Shown here: piece after piece, positions 1 to 9,923 of the stretch | Numbering within the stretch: the stretch's first letter is position 1 | Layout of the letters: each line of letters begins with the position of its first letter | Source: an uncultured Oscillospiraceae bacterium | Lineage (GTDB): Bacteria; Bacillota; Clostridia; Oscillospirales; Ruminococcaceae | Reading direction: 5' to 3' | Assembly (NCBI GenBank): GCA_934446455.1 | Contig: CAKSEE010000003.1 | Coordinates: 1 to 64,000, forward strand | Length of the DNA: 64,000 nt | Notes under the pieces: generated by a model | What the model saw: the letters and a program-made list of their open reading frames with translations, nothing else | Told to the model about the DNA's origin: nothing | The model's database searches: none | Made by a program: the position numbers and the translations under genes

Positions 1-97
1 TGTTCTGCGTTATACCTGTTCTGCGGCAATTCCCAAACGAGTTGATACAACGGAAAAACATCACAAACAATCTTTAGAAGAAAGGACGAAAACCACT

Positions 98-286
98 ATG
101 ATTAACAAAAGAAATGACAAATGGACGGGAAGAAAATTCAAGATTACGGTACACTTGCCCGATGCGGTGTCGGAGAGCGTCAGGCAGTCAAAAATTGACC
201 GCTTGTATGATATTCTGAAAGCTGCCAATGCGAAAAACCGCAGTCCCGAAAATACAGGTAATGATGATGAAAATGACAGCAAATAA
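98..286 (+). CDS. Small protein upstream of the serine recombinase
   Basis: A 62-residue basic protein of unknown function. An N-terminal beta-like stretch (FKITVHLPD) is followed by a helical segment with KIDRLYDIL and an acidic Asn/Asp-rich tail. A weak ribosome site (AAAGGA) lies about 12 bases before this ATG. The same frame stays open to the left edge of the window, so this could be the C-terminal end of a longer gene. It ends 90 bases before the recombinase gene on the same strand and probably belongs to the same inserted element. I do not recognise the family with certainty; small proteins of this kind often sit beside large serine recombinases. Confidence 0.5.
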   Translation: MINKRNDKWTGRKFKITVHLPDAVSESVRQSKIDRLYDILKAANAKNRSPENTGNDDENDSK

Positions 287-297
287 CAAAAAACTGC

Positions 298-326
298 TTG
301 AAAAAACTCGCTGATTATGATATACT
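298..326 (+). promoter_or_regulatory. Predicted promoter of the serine recombinase gene
   Basis: TTGAAA (298-303), 17-base spacer, TATACT (321-326), about 50 bases before the recombinase start. It overlaps nothing coding, so the recombinase can be expressed independently of the small gene before it. Confidence 0.55.
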
Positions 327-376
327 ATCTGTGGATTGGCTCGTAATCGGCTTGACTTACAACAGGAGGTTAGATT

Positions 377-1912
377 ATGAGCAAAACTACGGCAATATAC
401 GTTCGTCGCTCTGTAAACGATGCAGACAAGGGCAACAACTCGCTCTCGATAGCTGCACAGCGTGAGGAATGTATCAGGTTTTTAGGCGAGGGGGCTGATT
501 TCAGAATATATTGTGATGACGGAAAATCGGGCAAGGACATAGAACATCGCCCTGCTTTTCAAGAGATGATGACGGACGCACGAAACGGCGAAATATCACG
601 AATTATCGTGAAGAAATACGACAGATTTTCCCGTAATATGCGTGAATATCTCAACATCACAGACACGCTCGACAAGCTGGGAGTAAGCGTTATTTCCCTG
701 TCAGAGCCGTTCAACACCGAAACAAAAGAGGGGCGAATGATGAGAAATAACCTACTCAATTTTGCGGAGTTTGAGCGTGAAACAATAGCGGCGAGAGTTG
801 CGGACGCATACAACACAAAGGCTCGTGAAACAGGCTTTTATCAGGGCGGCAAGGTTTATTACGGCTATGTTCCCGAACGGCGCACAATAAACGGCAAAAC
901 AGGCTCGGTGCTTGTTCCGGGCGACAGGGCGCACGTTATTACAAAGGCGTTTGAGATTTACAAAGAGCCGACAACATCTCTGAAAGACGTCTTGTCGTAT
1001 TTCCGGCAGAACGGCATTGACATCTCGGTTGAAAGCAAAAACGGCAGGTCAAATATGGACAGGTCGCATATTTCACGGTTGCTTGAAAGTCCGCTTTATG
1101 TTCGTGCAGACGCAGAGGTTTATCGCTATTTTTCGTCAATGGGCGTAGAAATGCTTGATGATGTTGAGGCTTATGACGGAGTACACGGCTTGTTTTTGCA
1201 CGGAAAACATCACTCGGGTTCGCCTGTTTATGTCAAAGCAGGCTATCACGAGGGACTTGTGGACGCACAAACTTGGCTTGCTGTGCAGGATAAAAAGGCG
1301 CATAACAAAAGGATACCGAACAACAGCAGCGCACTCCATTCGTGGCTTGTGGGACTGCTGAAATGCTCAAATTGCGGGTATTCGATTTCCGTTGCATATA
1401 ATTGGAACAAGGCTCATACAAAGCAATGGAGATATTTTTTTGACACGGGCTTTTATAAGGCAGACAGCTGTATTAAGAGGACTTTGAAGCTGCGCCCCGA
1501 CGAAGTGGAGCAGGCGGTATTTGAAGCAATGAACGAGCGAATAAAAACGCTTGAAATAGCCAAGAAAAAGCGTTCAAAGCCCGATACGGAGGCGAACAGG
1601 ATTAACGGCGAACTCGTCCGAATTGACGATGAAATCCGCAAACTTATGGACAAACTCGCAAACGCAGATACGGTGCTGTTCGACTACATACAGGAACGCA
1701 TTAACGCCCTGCACAAGCAGAAATCCGTGCTTGAACAGAAATTACACAAACAGCAGAGAAAGCACAAGGAAATCGACACAAAGCCGCTGTCCGAGCCGCT
1801 GAAACGCTGGTCGGAATTGTCGGTTCAAGAAAAGCACGAAATAGCTTTAACGATGATTGAGGTTGTGACGATTTCCGACGAAACAGGCATTGATATTAAA
1901 TTCAGTATTTGA
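377..1912 (+). CDS. Large serine recombinase (site-specific integrase)
   Basis: A 511-residue large serine recombinase that would integrate and excise a mobile element by double-strand cleavage through a serine-DNA bond. The resolvase domain starts at once (AIYVRRSVND, with the catalytic Ser about residue 12) and contains DRFSRN. A recombinase domain follows, then a zinc ribbon beginning CSNCG (about residue 333), then a Lys/Glu-rich coiled coil near 385-460. Length and order match the TndX/Tn4451-like class. AGGAGG lies 8 bases before the ATG. The gene ends 20 bases from the point where the ICE helicase gene is broken, the usual place for such a gene beside its attachment site. It therefore most likely belongs to an element inserted into the ICE, not to the ICE itself. 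Confidence 0.93.
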   Translation: MSKTTAIYVRRSVNDADKGNNSLSIAAQREECIRFLGEGADFRIYCDDGKSGKDIEHRPAFQEMMTDARNGEISRIIVKKYDRFSRNMREYLNITDTLDKLGVSVISLSEPFNTETKEGRMMRNNLLNFAEFERETIAARVADAYNTKARETGFYQGGKVYYGYVPERRTINGKTGSVLVPGDRAHVITKAFEIYKEPTTSLKDVLSYFRQNGIDISVESKNGRSNMDRSHISRLLESPLYVRADAEVYRYFSSMGVEMLDDVEAYDGVHGLFLHGKHHSGSPVYVKAGYHEGLVDAQTWLAVQDKKAHNKRIPNNSSALHSWLVGLLKCSNCGYSISVAYNWNKAHTKQWRYFFDTGFYKADSCIKRTLKLRPDEVEQAVFEAMNERIKTLEIAKKKRSKPDTEANRINGELVRIDDEIRKLMDKLANADTVLFDYIQERINALHKQKSVLEQKLHKQQRKHKEIDTKPLSEPLKRWSELSVQEKHEIALTMIEVVTISDETGIDIKFSI

Positions 1913-4900
1913 GCGTTGGTAAGGTGTGAATACGGGCGTTCCTGTTGCGAAAATTATGTTTTTCTCGCCATAATTCTCGTTAAGATACTGCGTTTTCATT
2001 AGGATATCCTCCGATTTCTGTGCAGGAGTAGTCTGAACGCCCGAAACCCTGTTCATCTTCGATACCACAAGACCGTTCTTGTAGTTGTGGGCTTCGTCAA
2101 CAACAAGGCTGTCAAATCCGAGCTGCTCAAAAGTCAGGGATGTGTCCTTGGCTTTCCCGCTGCCCTCGATGAGTTTCTGCAAGCGTGTTTCAAGCCGCTT
2201 TTTCTCACGCTCAAGGTCTTTTATGGAGCTGCGGTTATTTGCTCTTGTACGGTAATCTCCGTTCAGCTCGTCAATACCGCTTTGCATAGCGTCTATTTCA
2301 CGCTGAATGAAATTTTTGCGGTACTCCATAGACATGGGGATTTTCTCAAACTGCTCGTAGGACATGATAACTGCGTCATAGTCGCCCGTACAGCATCTGC
2401 CTATAAACTTTTGGCGGTGGTCTTTGTCGAAATCCTTTTCGTTTGCGGTCAGGATTTTTGCCTGCGGATACAGCCGCAGCCACTCGTTCGCCATCTGCCC
2501 CACAAGGTGCTTCGGAACGACAACGCAGGCTTTGTTAATCAGACCGAGCCGCTTCTTTTCCATTGTCGCCGCCACCATTTCAAAGGATTTACCAGCACCA
2601 ACACAGTGAGCCAGGAGCGTATTGCCGCCGAATTTCGCTCTCATAACTGCGTCAAGCTGATGAGGTTTCAGCCTTATGGACGGCGACATTCCGGGGAACG
2701 TCTGATGTGAGCCGTCAAACTTGCGCCCGACAATGCAGTTGAACAGGTTGTTATACCGTTCAACGTACTTTTCACGGCGCTCCGGCTTCTCCCAGAGCCA
2801 GCGCTTAAATGCTTCTTTCATTTTCAGAGCCTTATCCTGCGCCAAATCAGTCTGCTTCTTGTTTATTTCGTAATGCTCCTTTCCGTCAACGTCGGTTATC
2901 TTGTCCCTGACGACAATATCCCGATTGTTGAGCAGATTTTCAAAGATAGTCTTTGCCGGCATACGGGCTGTTCCGTAAATCTGCGTTGCGGCAGCAGAGG
3001 TATCCCAATTCTTGTTTTCAATTTTGTACTCGCCGGTGACGGTTCTGCGCATAGGCTCATAAAACCTTGCCTTTGCGTAATCTTCAAGGAAATGCTGATA
3101 GTCCTCAACATCTACCCATGAAACACCGATACGGGCGGTAATATCTCCTGCTTCCAGCTTTGGAGGAATAACTTCCGTCAGAGCCGAAACATTACGCTGA
3201 AAGTCGGGATTGTCCCTTGCGTATAGTTCAGCGGTGCGCAGCTTTTCACGGACATTCCCCGACAGGTATTCAGAGGTTTCCTCCCAGCCGACAAGCGGGT
3301 CGTTTTCGTCTGATTTCAGCGGATTGAGGAATATTAGGTTGTCAGCTTTCAGCACATCTACAATATCATGTGGTTCACCACCGCAGAGCTTCGCCATATA
3401 TGGAATATCCATTTTACCCATAGTATCAACGGAAACCTGCATTGCCTCCTGAGGAGTATCCACATGAGTAATTTCAGCGGTGAACTTTACCGTGCGCTTG
3501 GTGAAGAAATCTGACTTCTCGACTGTCTTGTTTTCCTCGTCGATAATTTCCAGAGCGCAGAGGGAGTTGTAATCATCGTCACGGCTGAAAACCTGCGAAT
3601 TACTGCTGTCGTTTATGTAGCCGTTCTTCTTTACATAGCTGTCATACTGCGTGTTCAGCCTATCCTGCAAAGATTTCAGCTCAGTATCTGAGCAGTTTCT
3701 TTCCTGTGCGGAGAGCATTTCACGGAATGTGGTGCGGAGTTCGTTCAGCCCCTTTATGCGCTCGACTTTCTTGCCGGATTCCGTTACCTCGGTCATGATG
3801 TTGTTTTCACGGAAATACATCTTTCCGTCAACCTCGGCAAAGGTGAAATTGCGGACATCTTCGACAGCAGGGATAATTCCGGCTTTTTTCTCGATTTCCT
3901 GCGTCCGCTTCTGGATAGCGTTGGTCAGTTTGAGATTGTTCACAGCCTTTTCAAGCTGTTCGGAAAGGTCAGCTCCCTCGATAGGAACGCAGGCTGTTTC
4001 GTCTGCATTGCCGTACATGGAAAATTCCATGCCCTGTTTCATTGTGCCGAGTATCATTTCGGGGTGGTCGAGGAAATAATTATTTACCGGAATGCCATCA
4101 TGATTTTTGCCGACATAGCACCAGTCGGGAAGTTCAACCGCCATTTTTTCACGCTTTTGCAGGAAGATAATATCCGCCGTTACCTCCGTGCCGGCATTCG
4201 CCTTGAAAGCGTTGTTCGGCAGACGGACAGCGCCCAAAAGATCGGCACGTTTCGCAAGGTATTCACGGACTTTCGGGTTCTGCTTATCCATAGTACCCTT
4301 TGTGGTGACAAAAGCTACAATGCCGTTCGGCGCTACCTTATCCAGCGTTTTTGCGAAGAAATAGTCGTGTATCAGGAAATTCTCCTTGTTGTACCGCTTG
4401 TCGAACACTCCGTAATTTCCGAAAGGAACATTGCCGATAGCGGCGTCAAAATAATTGTCGGAGAATGTAGTTTCCTCATACCCCTTTATCTGAATATCCG
4501 CCGTCTGATAGAGCTGCTTTGCGATACGTCCGGTTATGCTGTCCAGTTCAACGCCGTGCAGACGGCTTTCCTTACGCATTTCTTCGGGCATAACGCCGAA
4601 AAAGTTGCCTACGCCCATAGCAGGCTCCAAAACGTTACCTCCACTGAAACCGAGAGCCGCCAGTCCTTTATAAATGCCGTTTATGACGGTGGACGAGGTG
4701 TAGTGCGCGTTCAGCACCGTGCTTTTGGCGGCTGTGTATTCGTCCTCTGTCAGCGTTTCCGCAAGCTCCTTATGTTCGCTCGACCAGGAACTGTTGTTCT
4801 CGTCAAACGCTTGTGAAAGACCGCCCCAGCCGACGTACTTTGAAAGAACAGTCTGCTCCTCCGGAGTTGCAAGGCGGTTTTCACCCTCGATTGCTTTCAG

Positions 4901-4985
4901 AGTTCTGACAGCGGCGATGTTGGCGGCAAATTTGGCTTTCTGACCGCCCTCGCCAAGATGTTCGTCGGTAATGGTGAAATCATGC
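1847..4985 (-). pseudogene. 3' part of the giant ICE methylase-helicase gene, frameshifted and interrupted
   Basis: This is the continuation of the gene at 4897-9813. Its reading frame is open from about 4985; the first ATG inside it (4717, MLNAHYTSS) is not the natural start. It holds an adenine-type methylase module (NVLEPAMGVGNF, then NVPFG in place of NPPF) and an SNF2-like helicase N-lobe with HCVGAGKS as Walker A, VDEAHNYKN as the DEAH box and FATGTPV as motif III. The sequence ends abruptly there because of the recombinase element. The residues read beyond about 1931 (FTPYQRSNTE and on) come from the inserted DNA, antisense to the recombinase. The C-lobe of the helicase is missing from the window and may lie on the far side of the insert. 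Proteins of this family are a hallmark of Tn1549-type elements; their exact role in transfer is not settled. Confidence 0.85.
1913..1942. other. Junction of the inserted element with the ICE helicase gene (candidate att site)
   Basis: On the minus strand the helicase reads FATGTPV and then stops resembling its family (normally followed by SNS or similar). The divergence falls at about 1928-1933, just past the end of the recombinase gene. This marks the right end of the inserted element. The exact core dinucleotide cannot be set without the other end, which lies outside the window. Confidence 0.6.
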
Positions 4986-7900
4986 TTTCAACGGGTGCTT
5001 CAACCTGCAAGGGACGTGCGGCAGGCTCTTTTACAGGCTCGGGGCTGTTTGTACTGTATTTAGTGAGAATTTTCTTTGCGCTCTCAATCTGTTGCGGGTC
5101 GTCCAAATTATCGACAGTCCATTGTGCGCTCCGGATACGGTTGTTTATGTCCCTTTGCGTAATGTACTTTTTCTGGGATATAAGCCTGTCGATACGGGCT
5201 GCGACTTCATTCCACTTCATCTTTACAGTAGCTTCACTGCCGCCGAAGCCGCCTTTGTTCAGAACGATACCCTTTGCGTCGTGCCATGTATCATATCCGG
5301 TGCGCCCCGAACCGCCAGTGCCGTATTCGTTTTTCAGAAAATCAGCCTTTTCCTTGCTGGAATGGGGCTGATTGAAGTAGTTCTCAATCCGGAACTTGCC
5401 GCCTTGAACGCCGCTTCCGCTTAATATAAGCAAGTCTTTTTCCTCCTCCGAAATGAACATGACGGGAGAGAATTCAAAATTCTTTTCTGTTCTGAACTCC
5501 CGGCGTTCAAGCTGTAAATCTTTCAGATTTTCAAGAATTTCGTGGAGGTTGCGATGAGGAAAACGCAGAACATCCTTATCGGCTTCGTAGCGTTTTATAA
5601 GATCGGTCATGCCGACAATGAATTCCGCAACCGGCTTTTCTCCCTTTAACGCTTCGGAGATCCTTTCGGTGCTTTTCGGGAAACCGCCTATAAAGAACTC
5701 GTCAGGAATAAAGAAATCACCTTCTACATCACGGCTGAGATACCACAGTTTTTCAGCGAGTTTCCTGCGGGTGTAGGCTTCTGCGTCATCGATCGTGACC
5801 TGTCCGGCATACTTTCCCTCAGTGAGAAGATTTTCGATACGTTCAGCCGCCTGTTCCCATGTGATAGTTCTCCGTGCAGGGCTGTTGAGCGCAGTTTCTC
5901 CCAATCCAACTGTAATGCCGTTTTCATCATACCATGCGGTAATTCTCCTGTCAGCAGCTCCTGTTGCCTGACCGAAATCTATTCCTCTGGCATTCGTCCC
6001 GAACTCATTGCGCAGAAATTCTGTATTGCTTTCAGCGCCCTTGTTGAGCTGATACTGGTTGATTATGCGTTCAAGGCTGTGCGGCTCGCTGGAACCGCAG
6101 CGGAGAACGCAGTCGAACATTTCCTGCGTTATAAGCGGTGAATTCGTGTCGGCAGCTGCAACCGATGTTTGTTTCCTCGGGGGGGAATTTTCCGCCGGCT
6201 CGCCGAAAAGGTTGAGCTGAACGCCCTCGGTGGAACTGTTAGAAAGTGTATCGTTCTGCGGTTCTGTGAGCTTTTTCACAGTTTCATCGGGGATTGAAAC
6301 AAGGTCGCTGAACTCCAGATTACCCAAAGCAGAAATCATATCGTCAGAAAATCTGAAATTCTTCTCCTCGGCAACCTTATCGCCGTACATCGTCACTATT
6401 TTCTTATTCTCAAGGTCTGCATAAACGCTTATCCCGACTTCGGTATCTTCGTGAGTGGTGTAGGCAAGCGGAACGTGCGACAGGTCGGAAAAGCTTGCGT
6501 CCTCGTGGAATTCCCGCTGAGAATATTCGTTTATCCGAGCTTTGGCTTCATTCAGAAAATATTCTCTGTCAAGCTGTTCGTGACGGTCGAACTCCTGCCT
6601 TGCCGCAGTAATCAGCGCATTTCCGAGGGCTTCCCAGGTGTGGGACACCTCAAAGCCGCCCTTTGTGCGGAACGTCATTCCGGTATCCGTTTTCTCTGAT
6701 GAAATCTCAACTCTGCTGATACCATCGGTGGGAGGGTACTCAAAATTGAGATACTGCATATTCGCATATATCTTTTTTGCAAGCTCGGCGCTTATGTCCT
6801 CGCCGTTGTGGAAACGGGTGGTCATGTCCTCAAATTCGTCAGCGTCCAGACTTGCGCCCATAGTCCAGTTGCTTATGCCGCTGTATACCGGAGCATGGTC
6901 GTAATCGAACAGCTTATTGCCCAAATCGTCCAGTTCATCGCTTGCCAACTGTTTTTCAGCCAGCAGAACAATGTTATCCGTCAGCGTTCTCTGCGTTTTG
7001 CGTTCCTCACGGGAAAGGGTAAAATCCGGAACTTCGGTATAACCAAAGCTGTCTACAAAGTGCGTTGTTATTGCTCCGTCTTTCTTTATTGAGATAATAT
7101 CTCCGACTGAAAGGGAATGTCCATAGAAATCCTGCGGGTGGTCAACATTGAAACGCTTGTAAATATCATCGAGCGTTTCGTTCTCCTGCAATCTGCCGTG
7201 ATAAACACGGTCATAATTCTCACGGTCGATATACATTCCGTGATTTTTCAGATACTTGCTGTTTGAAAAGTGGTAGTCCCGCAGCTTTTCATCGTCTTTA
7301 AGCTGAAAAATCGCATATCTCGGCTCAGTGAGCGCAAACAGCTTGCTCATGTAGCTGCTGTCACGGCTTGAAATATCCTCGCTGTTGCTCATGAATTCTT
7401 CCGCAACACCGTCAAAGCCCTCTGCGCCACGGTCGAGAAACTCCTGCCCACAGTTTTCGGTAAGGTATTCCATCGGGTCGTTATGCTCCATAGCGTCGAA
7501 AATATCGTCGAACGACATATAGGTGCAGACGAACTGCCCGCCTGCGTCGTTATCTGAATTGTAGCGTATCCAGGTGACGTTTTCCATTTCGTGATTGACG
7601 TAGAATTTATCCACATCATCTGGTATTTCGTCCGGTTTTTTATTCTCAATTTCAGATATTGCGTCCTTTAGCTTGCCGAGAATATTTGACGAAGCAATGG
7701 ACTGCTTTTCATCTATGATTTCCCCGATACTGTGATAGGAAGCGTATAGTTCCACGTTGTATGTTGAGGATTCCGTTCGGCTTGCGTACACGGAAACAGA
7801 AACGCTGTGCAGGCTGTCGAGGTACTTTTCATCGTTGTTCCAAATCTCGTTTGCCTGATTGAGCGCTGCGTTGAATTCCTCCACGGAATAGGGATAATTG

Positions 7901-9813
7901 ACCTTGAACCCGACTTCCTCCGGCGAGAAATTTCTGTTGTGGCTGCTGTTGACGTAAACGCATGGGTACTTTATGTTCTTCTGCTGGATTTCCGAGCGAA
8001 TATCGTTGTAAAGGCTGTCCGAAACCAAATCTGCAATAGATTTGAGATATTCGGGATTTTGCTGCATTTCCGTCCAGATTTCATCATGGGAACTGCGGAC
8101 GGCTTCGGCGGCACGTTCGGCGAAATATCTGCGGAACTCATCGGCATTGTATGAAGCCGCAGCCATTTCCAGCTCATCGGAGTAATCGAGCATAAAGTCA
8201 TGCAGATTACTTGCGTCAGCAACCTTGTGGCTGTCCTCAATGCTCATGCTGCCGTCATAGGCATAGGGGTTATCTTCTTCCGCAGAATTATAGGGACGGT
8301 CTGAAAAAGGAATGCCAAGTTCTGCCGCCTTGCTTCTTGCGACCTCAAGACCGGTGAGGGTTTCGTCAAGCCGGTCAGTTACCGCAGAAACGACCTCTGC
8401 ACGGAAGTCCTTGTCCTGCTGAAATCTGTTATACAGAGGTGCAAGCTGTTCAATGGAATATTCCGAGCTTTCACGTCCGGTGATGAGCCGAGTGTAGTAG
8501 CTGGTCACGGCGCTTTCTACTTCAACATCGAAGTTCTCCCTGTCGGTGTTCCGGTGCGCGTTACGAACAAGGTCGTTCTCATAAAGCGCGCCTGCTGCAA
8601 GTCTGACAAAAACAGAAACAGCGGGGGAAATATCCTCCGCTGATGTGCTGTTTATCCTCTGCGCTGAAGAACTATCTGCTCCATTACCTCGTGTTCCACT
8701 ATGAAACTCCGTGTTTTCTCCCAGCGCTCTATTTCGGTGAACGTCGTTTTCGGGCGAGGATTCTTCTCTGCGTACTGCTTCCGCAGAAGTTCCCACATTT
8801 CCCACGCTTCCTTGTCTATCTGACGGGGAATCAGTTCCCATTTCAGGCGACCCTCCAGCGACGGAATCTCCTCCGGATAATTCTCCGTCATGAATTTCTG
8901 CCACGCCTTGCCCCAGCGGTCTATCGGTTCGCTCAGGAGCTGCTGTTCCTCGTCCGTCGGACCCAGCTCCACCTGCTCCAGATACACGAACGTTTCCGGA
9001 TCCAGCTTGTACGTTCTGCCGTTCTCCGTCTTGATTTCGGGATAGTACATCTTGTCCTCTGCGCACCAGACGCTCTGGTCGCACCAAATCTGTCTTACCT
9101 CTGCCATTGTCGATACTCCTTTCAGCAATAAGTGAATTTATAGTTTTCTCCATTGATAACAGTGCCGGTCTTGCCGCGATCTGAACGTATTCCGTCAGCT
9201 TTTCGGCCTCTGCCTTGCTGTGAACAAGGTCGAATGCGGATAAATCCATAGGATTGTTCTTGTAGTCGAACCTGCCGCCAAGCTCGCACCGAGCCGCTAT
9301 GAAATACTGCGTTATGGATACGAAAGACTTTTCAAATGCAGCTCTGTCAGTTTCAGAGATATTCAGCGCCTTTATCGCATTTTCGAGATTGTCAGCCGCA
9401 GCCGTTCTGCCGATAGCGTTCACGCAGCCGGACATGGACTTGTATTCCTTACCCTCTGCCTTTGAAAACGCAGCGATGAACTCCTGCGCCGTCTGCTTGT
9501 CGAGCGTCCACTGATAGGGCGGTCTGCCGCCGGCAGTCTGGGAAATATCGAAATAATGTTTCAGCCCTCTGCCGTCCAGGACGGCTATGCTGTTCGTCCC
9601 ACGCTGTACCTGACGTCCGAATCTCTGCCAGGTATCATAATCGGCAACCATTGTGGCTTTCGGATTTGTTGCGAACATCGTCATGGTCTGCGCTGTCGGC
9701 ATTTTGAAGAACCTGCCTGCGAATTTCAGATACTCCGCAAAGGTTTCCTTGTTTTGGTAGAGCTGTTCAGTAATGCTTTCGTACCTTTCACGAACTTCAT
9801 CTATTCGTGCCAT
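4897..9813 (-). CDS. N-terminal part of the giant ICE polyvalent protein (methylase/helicase)
   Basis: 1,638 residues in frame, starting after GGAGGAAAT and ATG. The first 220 residues resemble the ArdC/LtrC-type N-terminus (FFKMPTAQTMTMFATNP, then a GRFDYKNNP segment). Residues about 265-420 are a low-complexity Arg/Gly/Ser linker. A YodL-like region (YAIFQLKDDEKLRDYHF) follows near 850. Near the C-terminus two related segments share FLRNEFGTNARG/FLKNEYGTGGSG and an (I/V)xxLLxxxKY motif, which suggests a duplicated domain. The frame closes at 4897 after a false tail (NILARAVRKPNLPP), because one base is missing at 4986-4988. The correct frame would continue DFTITDEHLGEGG, the normal lead-in to the methylase domain. 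The linker overlaps another gene in a different frame (8652-9107). The full-length protein is probably not made from this sequence as it stands. Confidence 0.85.
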   Translation of the reverse strand: MARIDEVRERYESITEQLYQNKETFAEYLKFAGRFFKMPTAQTMTMFATNPKATMVADYDTWQRFGRQVQRGTNSIAVLDGRGLKHYFDISQTAGGRPPYQWTLDKQTAQEFIAAFSKAEGKEYKSMSGCVNAIGRTAAADNLENAIKALNISETDRAAFEKSFVSITQYFIAARCELGGRFDYKNNPMDLSAFDLVHSKAEAEKLTEYVQIAARPALLSMEKTINSLIAERSIDNGRGKTDLVRPERLVRRGQDVLSRNQDGERQNVQAGSGNVRVSGAGGAGSDGRGTAAPERTDRPLGQGVAEIHDGELSGGDSVAGGSPEMGTDSPSDRQGSVGNVGTSAEAVRREESSPENDVHRNRALGENTEFHSGTRGNGADSSSAQRINSTSAEDISPAVSVFVRLAAGALYENDLVRNAHRNTDRENFDVEVESAVTSYYTRLITGRESSEYSIEQLAPLYNRFQQDKDFRAEVVSAVTDRLDETLTGLEVARSKAAELGIPFSDRPYNSAEEDNPYAYDGSMSIEDSHKVADASNLHDFMLDYSDELEMAAASYNADEFRRYFAERAAEAVRSSHDEIWTEMQQNPEYLKSIADLVSDSLYNDIRSEIQQKNIKYPCVYVNSSHNRNFSPEEVGFKVNYPYSVEEFNAALNQANEIWNNDEKYLDSLHSVSVSVYASRTESSTYNVELYASYHSIGEIIDEKQSIASSNILGKLKDAISEIENKKPDEIPDDVDKFYVNHEMENVTWIRYNSDNDAGGQFVCTYMSFDDIFDAMEHNDPMEYLTENCGQEFLDRGAEGFDGVAEEFMSNSEDISSRDSSYMSKLFALTEPRYAIFQLKDDEKLRDYHFSNSKYLKNHGMYIDRENYDRVYHGRLQENETLDDIYKRFNVDHPQDFYGHSLSVGDIISIKKDGAITTHFVDSFGYTEVPDFTLSREERKTQRTLTDNIVLLAEKQLASDELDDLGNKLFDYDHAPVYSGISNWTMGASLDADEFEDMTTRFHNGEDISAELAKKIYANMQYLNFEYPPTDGISRVEISSEKTDTGMTFRTKGGFEVSHTWEALGNALITAARQEFDRHEQLDREYFLNEAKARINEYSQREFHEDASFSDLSHVPLAYTTHEDTEVGISVYADLENKKIVTMYGDKVAEEKNFRFSDDMISALGNLEFSDLVSIPDETVKKLTEPQNDTLSNSSTEGVQLNLFGEPAENSPPRKQTSVAAADTNSPLITQEMFDCVLRCGSSEPHSLERIINQYQLNKGAESNTEFLRNEFGTNARGIDFGQATGAADRRITAWYDENGITVGLGETALNSPARRTITWEQAAERIENLLTEGKYAGQVTIDDAEAYTRRKLAEKLWYLSRDVEGDFFIPDEFFIGGFPKSTERISEALKGEKPVAEFIVGMTDLIKRYEADKDVLRFPHRNLHEILENLKDLQLERREFRTEKNFEFSPVMFISEEEKDLLILSGSGVQGGKFRIENYFNQPHSSKEKADFLKNEYGTGGSGRTGYDTWHDAKGIVLNKGGFGGSEATVKMKWNEVAARIDRLISQKKYITQRDINNRIRSAQWTVDNLDDPQQIESAKKILTKYSTNSPEPVKEPAARPLQVEAPVESMISPLPTNILARAVRKPNLPPTSPLSEL
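8652..9107 (-). CDS. TnpV-like protein nested inside the giant gene
   Basis: A 151-residue protein read from the same strand as the giant gene but in another frame, wholly inside it. It has a strong ribosome site (AAAGGAG, 8 bases before ATG at 9107) and a normal protein composition with many Trp, Tyr and Glu. The segment PIDRWGKAWQKFMTENYPE, the ERWEKTRSFIVEHEVMEQIV end and the overall length resemble the TnpV family of small transposon-encoded proteins. In the giant gene's own frame the same DNA gives only low-complexity Arg/Gly/Ser/Glu linker, which supports the idea that this inner frame is the constrained one. TnpV function is unknown. Confidence 0.7.
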   Translation of the reverse strand: MAEVRQIWCDQSVWCAEDKMYYPEIKTENGRTYKLDPETFVYLEQVELGPTDEEQQLLSEPIDRWGKAWQKFMTENYPEEIPSLEGRLKWELIPRQIDKEAWEMWELLRKQYAEKNPRPKTTFTEIERWEKTRSFIVEHEVMEQIVLQRRG

Positions 9814-9865
9814 ATTTCCTCCTCAATTCAAGTTTATCGCATTAAAGCATAAAAGTCAATATTTT

Positions 9866-9917
9866 TTTGCGGTCAAACGGGGCTGATTTTGATACAGTTT
9901 AGCCGTTTGACCGCAAA
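9866..9917. repeat. 15-bp perfect inverted repeat between two ICE genes
   Basis: TTTGCGGTCAAACGG (9866-9880) and its exact complement (9903-9917), separated by 22 bases, fill the gap between the SpoVG-domain gene and the giant gene. On the minus-strand transcript the stem is followed by A residues, not U, so it does not look like an intrinsic terminator. It could be an mRNA processing or stability element or a protein-binding site. Confidence 0.8.
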
Positions 9918-9923
9918 TGCGCA

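Noticed and set aside
9866..9917. Inverted repeat as a rho-independent terminator or oriT
   Set aside because: No U run follows it in the direction of transcription, and no relaxase gene is near; kept only as an unexplained repeat.
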